In this document: one piece after another, positions 5,696 through 7,206 of the stretch
Layout: every line of letters begins with the position of its first letter
How positions within the stretch are numbered: the first letter of the stretch is position 1
NCBI GenBank assembly: GCA_947624455.1
Contig: CANQKL010000078.1
Span: 1 to 7,206 of the forward strand
DNA length: 7,206 nt
Reading direction: 5' to 3'
DNA from: an uncultured Clostridia bacterium
Lineage (GTDB): Bacteria > Bacillota > Clostridia > UMGS1883
Position numbers and translations under genes: made by a program
Notes under the pieces: generated by a model
What the model was told of the DNA's origin: nothing
The model's database searches: none
Seen by the model: only the letters and a program-made list of their open reading frames with translations

Positions 5696-5724
5696 TTGAC
5701 AAAAATTACAGTTTGTATTATAAT
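5696..5724 (+). promoter_or_regulatory. Perfect sigma-A-type promoter of rarA
   Basis: TTGACA (5696-5701), a 17-nt spacer and TATAAT (5719-5724) match the consensus fully. Transcription should start around 5731, about 30 nt before the rarA ATG. The -35 box begins 6 nt after the right inverted end of the candidate MITE. Confidence 0.9.
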
Positions 5725-5761
5725 TTAAATATGGAATTTATAGCGAAGGTGGTCAACGCTT

Positions 5762-7087
5762 ATGGAACAGTCCACATTTTTTGAACAAAAGGACTCCCAG
5801 CCGCTGGCGGCAAGGCTCAGGCCGCGGACTCTTGATGAGTTCGTGGGGCAGACCCATCTTTTGGGCGAGGGCAAGGTGCTGCGCCGGCTTATCGAGGGAG
5901 ACAGCATATCCTCCATGATATTCTGGGGGCCGCCAGGAGTGGGCAAGACCACCCTTGCCCGTATCATAGCTGGGCGTACAAAGGCCGCCTTTATTGATTT
6001 TTCGGCAGTTACCAGCGGAATAAAAGAGATCAGGGCCGTGATGCAAAAGGCTGAGAGCAACCGGCTATACGGGGAAAAGACCATCGTTTTCGTGGACGAG
6101 ATCCACCGGTTTAACAAGGCGCAGCAGGACGCCTTTCTCCCCTTCGTGGAAAAAGGGAGCATCATCCTGATCGGCGCCACCACTGAAAATCCCTCCTTCG
6201 AGGTAAACGGCGCACTGCTGTCAAGATGCAAGGTCTTTGTGCTTCAGCCGCTAAAAACTCAGGAACTCGCAGAGCTGCTGAGCCGCGCCCTCACCGACCC
6301 CAGAGGCTTCGGCGATATAAAGGTCGATATTTCCCGGGAAATGCTGGAGCAGATAGCCGTCTTTGCAAACGGCGACGCCAGGGCCGCCCTGTCAACGCTT
6401 GAAATGGTAGTCCTGAACGGCGAGGCCGAGGAGGGGAAAATAACGGTCACAGCCGGTACTCTCGAACAGTGTACCTCGAAAAAGTCCCTGCTCTACGACA
6501 AAAACGGAGAGGAGCATTATAACCTCATCTCCGCCCTCCACAAGTCAATGCGTAATTCCGACCCGGATGCCGCCCTGTACTGGCTGGCCCGAATGTTGGA
6601 GGCTGGAGAGGATCCGCTGTACGTGGCCCGCCGGGTGACGCGCTTTGCCAGCGAGGATGTGGGTCTGGCCGATCCCAAAGCCCTTGAGCTGGCGGTGGCG
6701 GCTTATCAAGCCTGTCATTTCATAGGTATGCCGGAGTGTACCGTCCATCTGGCTCAAGCTGTGGTCTACCTGTCCCTTGCCCCCAAATCCAACGCCCTGT
6801 ACGCCGGGTACAATCTGGCGCGTAAGGACGCGCTCGAACAGATAGCCGAGCCTGTACCCCTTGTGATACGCAACGCTCCCACTAATCTCATGAAGGAACT
6901 GGAGTATGGCAAAGGCTACCAGTATGCCCACGACTTCAAGGACAAGCTGACAAATATGCAGTGCCTGCCGGACTCCCTCGTGGACAGAGAATATTACCGC
7001 CCCACGGATCAGGGATTAGAGGTAAAATTCAAGGCAAGGCTGGAGCAGATAAAAGACTGGAAAAGAGAGCATAATACTAATCCCTAA
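5762..7087 (+). CDS. rarA: RarA/MgsA replication-associated recombination AAA+ ATPase
   Basis: RarA is a cytoplasmic AAA+ ATPase related to clamp-loader subunits. It acts at stalled or gapped replication forks and, in characterised homologues, forms tetramers and interacts with single-strand binding protein. The 441-residue frame is full length for the family. It shows Walker A GPPGVGKTT (56-64), Walker B VFVDEIHRF (109-117), sensor 1 GATTENPSFE (138-147), an arginine finger at R155 in LLSRC, and sensor 2 at R207 in GDARAAL. The C-terminal MgsA tetramerisation region spans about 242-430, with HYNLISALHKSMRNSDPDAA (252-271), FASEDVGLADP (295-305) and PKSNALY (341-347). The N-terminal PLAARLRPRTLDEFVGQ (14-30) is also family-typical. 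The start is ATG at 5762, with AAGGTGG (5746-5752) 9 nt upstream. It has its own strong promoter and looks monocistronic. All catalytic residues are present and I see nothing odd in the gene. Confidence 0.97.
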   Translation: MEQSTFFEQKDSQPLAARLRPRTLDEFVGQTHLLGEGKVLRRLIEGDSISSMIFWGPPGVGKTTLARIIAGRTKAAFIDFSAVTSGIKEIRAVMQKAESNRLYGEKTIVFVDEIHRFNKAQQDAFLPFVEKGSIILIGATTENPSFEVNGALLSRCKVFVLQPLKTQELAELLSRALTDPRGFGDIKVDISREMLEQIAVFANGDARAALSTLEMVVLNGEAEEGKITVTAGTLEQCTSKKSLLYDKNGEEHYNLISALHKSMRNSDPDAALYWLARMLEAGEDPLYVARRVTRFASEDVGLADPKALELAVAAYQACHFIGMPECTVHLAQAVVYLSLAPKSNALYAGYNLARKDALEQIAEPVPLVIRNAPTNLMKELEYGKGYQYAHDFKDKLTNMQCLPDSLVDREYYRPTDQGLEVKFKARLEQIKDWKREHNTNP

Positions 7088-7095
7088 TAAAATCA

Positions 7096-7206
7096 TCAAT
7101 TCGCGGCGGTCTTTTTTGCGCCATACTGTGTCATCGACCTTGACAATACATACAGTATTGCCTGCGGTCTCTTCCTTGTCTGGCACAAAAAATCCTCGCC
7201 CCTCGG
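7096..7206 (-). other. Minus-strand open frame cut by the window edge, possibly repeat-encoded
   Basis: Reading from the right edge, a frame of 36 codons ends in tandem TGA TGA (7098-7093), 6 nt beyond the rarA stop. Its end reads ATCCTG-type hydrophobic then basic residues, closing with MTQYGAKKTAAN. It could be the C-terminus of a convergent gene. However, it contains a hairpin and the AGGCAATAC motif found at both ends of the upstream element, so it may equally be interspersed repeat DNA with a chance frame. I do not recognise a protein family. Confidence 0.25.
7136..7169. repeat. Stem-loop carrying the AGGCAATAC motif downstream of rarA
   Basis: CAATAC (7144-7149) pairs with GTATTG (7155-7160) around ATACA, with an outer GACC (7136-7139)/GGTC (7166-7169) pair. 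GTATTGCCT at 7155-7163 is identical to part of the right inverted end of the candidate MITE (5679-5687). No T run follows directly, so it is not a clear terminator for rarA. Confidence 0.5.

Noticed and set aside
5264..5760. CRISPR array suggested by the chain of short palindromes
   Set aside because: The hairpins differ in sequence and spacing, with no repeated direct unit or uniform spacers, so this is not an array.
5731..5784. 17-codon plus-strand frame starting at ATG 5731 and overlapping the rarA start
   Set aside because: The ATG falls almost at the predicted transcription start, so there is no room for a ribosome binding site. The frame overlaps rarA out of phase, and a leader-peptide role has no support.
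7101..7122. Possible rarA terminator at the CGGCGGTC-T6-GCGCC stretch
   Set aside because: Only a 4-bp GGCG/CGCC pairing is possible, and the T run sits in the loop rather than after the stem, so it does not meet the intrinsic terminator pattern.

Overview
The window looks like a chromosomal segment from a moderately GC-rich Clostridia-type Firmicute, with an Oscillospiraceae/Ruminococcaceae-like bacterium as my best guess. The reasons are strong AGGAGG ribosome binding sites, two perfect TTGACA-17-TATAAT promoters, AT-rich intergenic DNA between GC-rich genes, and families typical of that group (DUF1836 regulator, NfeD/flotillin pair, SdpI-like protein, RarA). The genus cannot be fixed from sequence alone.

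Layout. (1) Positions 1-2756, minus strand: a tight four-gene operon transcribed right to left. It encodes a DUF1836 MerR-like DNA-binding protein, an NfeD-like membrane protein with a tandem calcium-loop-like repeat, an SdpI-family small membrane protein, and a FloT-type flotillin that runs off the left edge. The perfect promoter at 2728-2756 carries an imperfect palindrome exactly filling its -35/-10 spacer, so autoregulation by the first gene product is a natural hypothesis. (2) 2858-5263, plus strand: a divergent single gene for an 801-residue fusion of a sugar-1-phosphate nucleotidyltransferase domain, a left-handed beta-helix and a phosphohexomutase-like domain. The fold-level signatures are clear. 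However, the metal ligands of the first domain and all four active-site motifs of the mutase domain are replaced, so the protein may be a pseudoenzyme or regulator. (3) 5264-5760: about 500 bases without a credible gene, mostly a 367-bp hairpin-rich element with 12-bp inverted ends and possible TA target duplications, which resembles a MITE. (4) 5696-7087, plus strand: a perfect promoter and a complete rarA (mgsA), an AAA+ ATPase of replication-fork maintenance. (5) 7088-7206: non-coding or repeat DNA containing a third copy of the element's AGGCAATAC end motif, a small hairpin, and a minus-strand open frame cut by the right edge.

How the genes may work together. NfeD and flotillin proteins are known partners in membrane microdomains, and SdpI-family proteins protect the membrane against a peptide toxin in Bacillus. 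Placing these behind a DNA-binding regulator suggests a regulated membrane-integrity or antimicrobial-peptide defence module. The nucleotidyltransferase-like protein and RarA appear to be independent transcription units.
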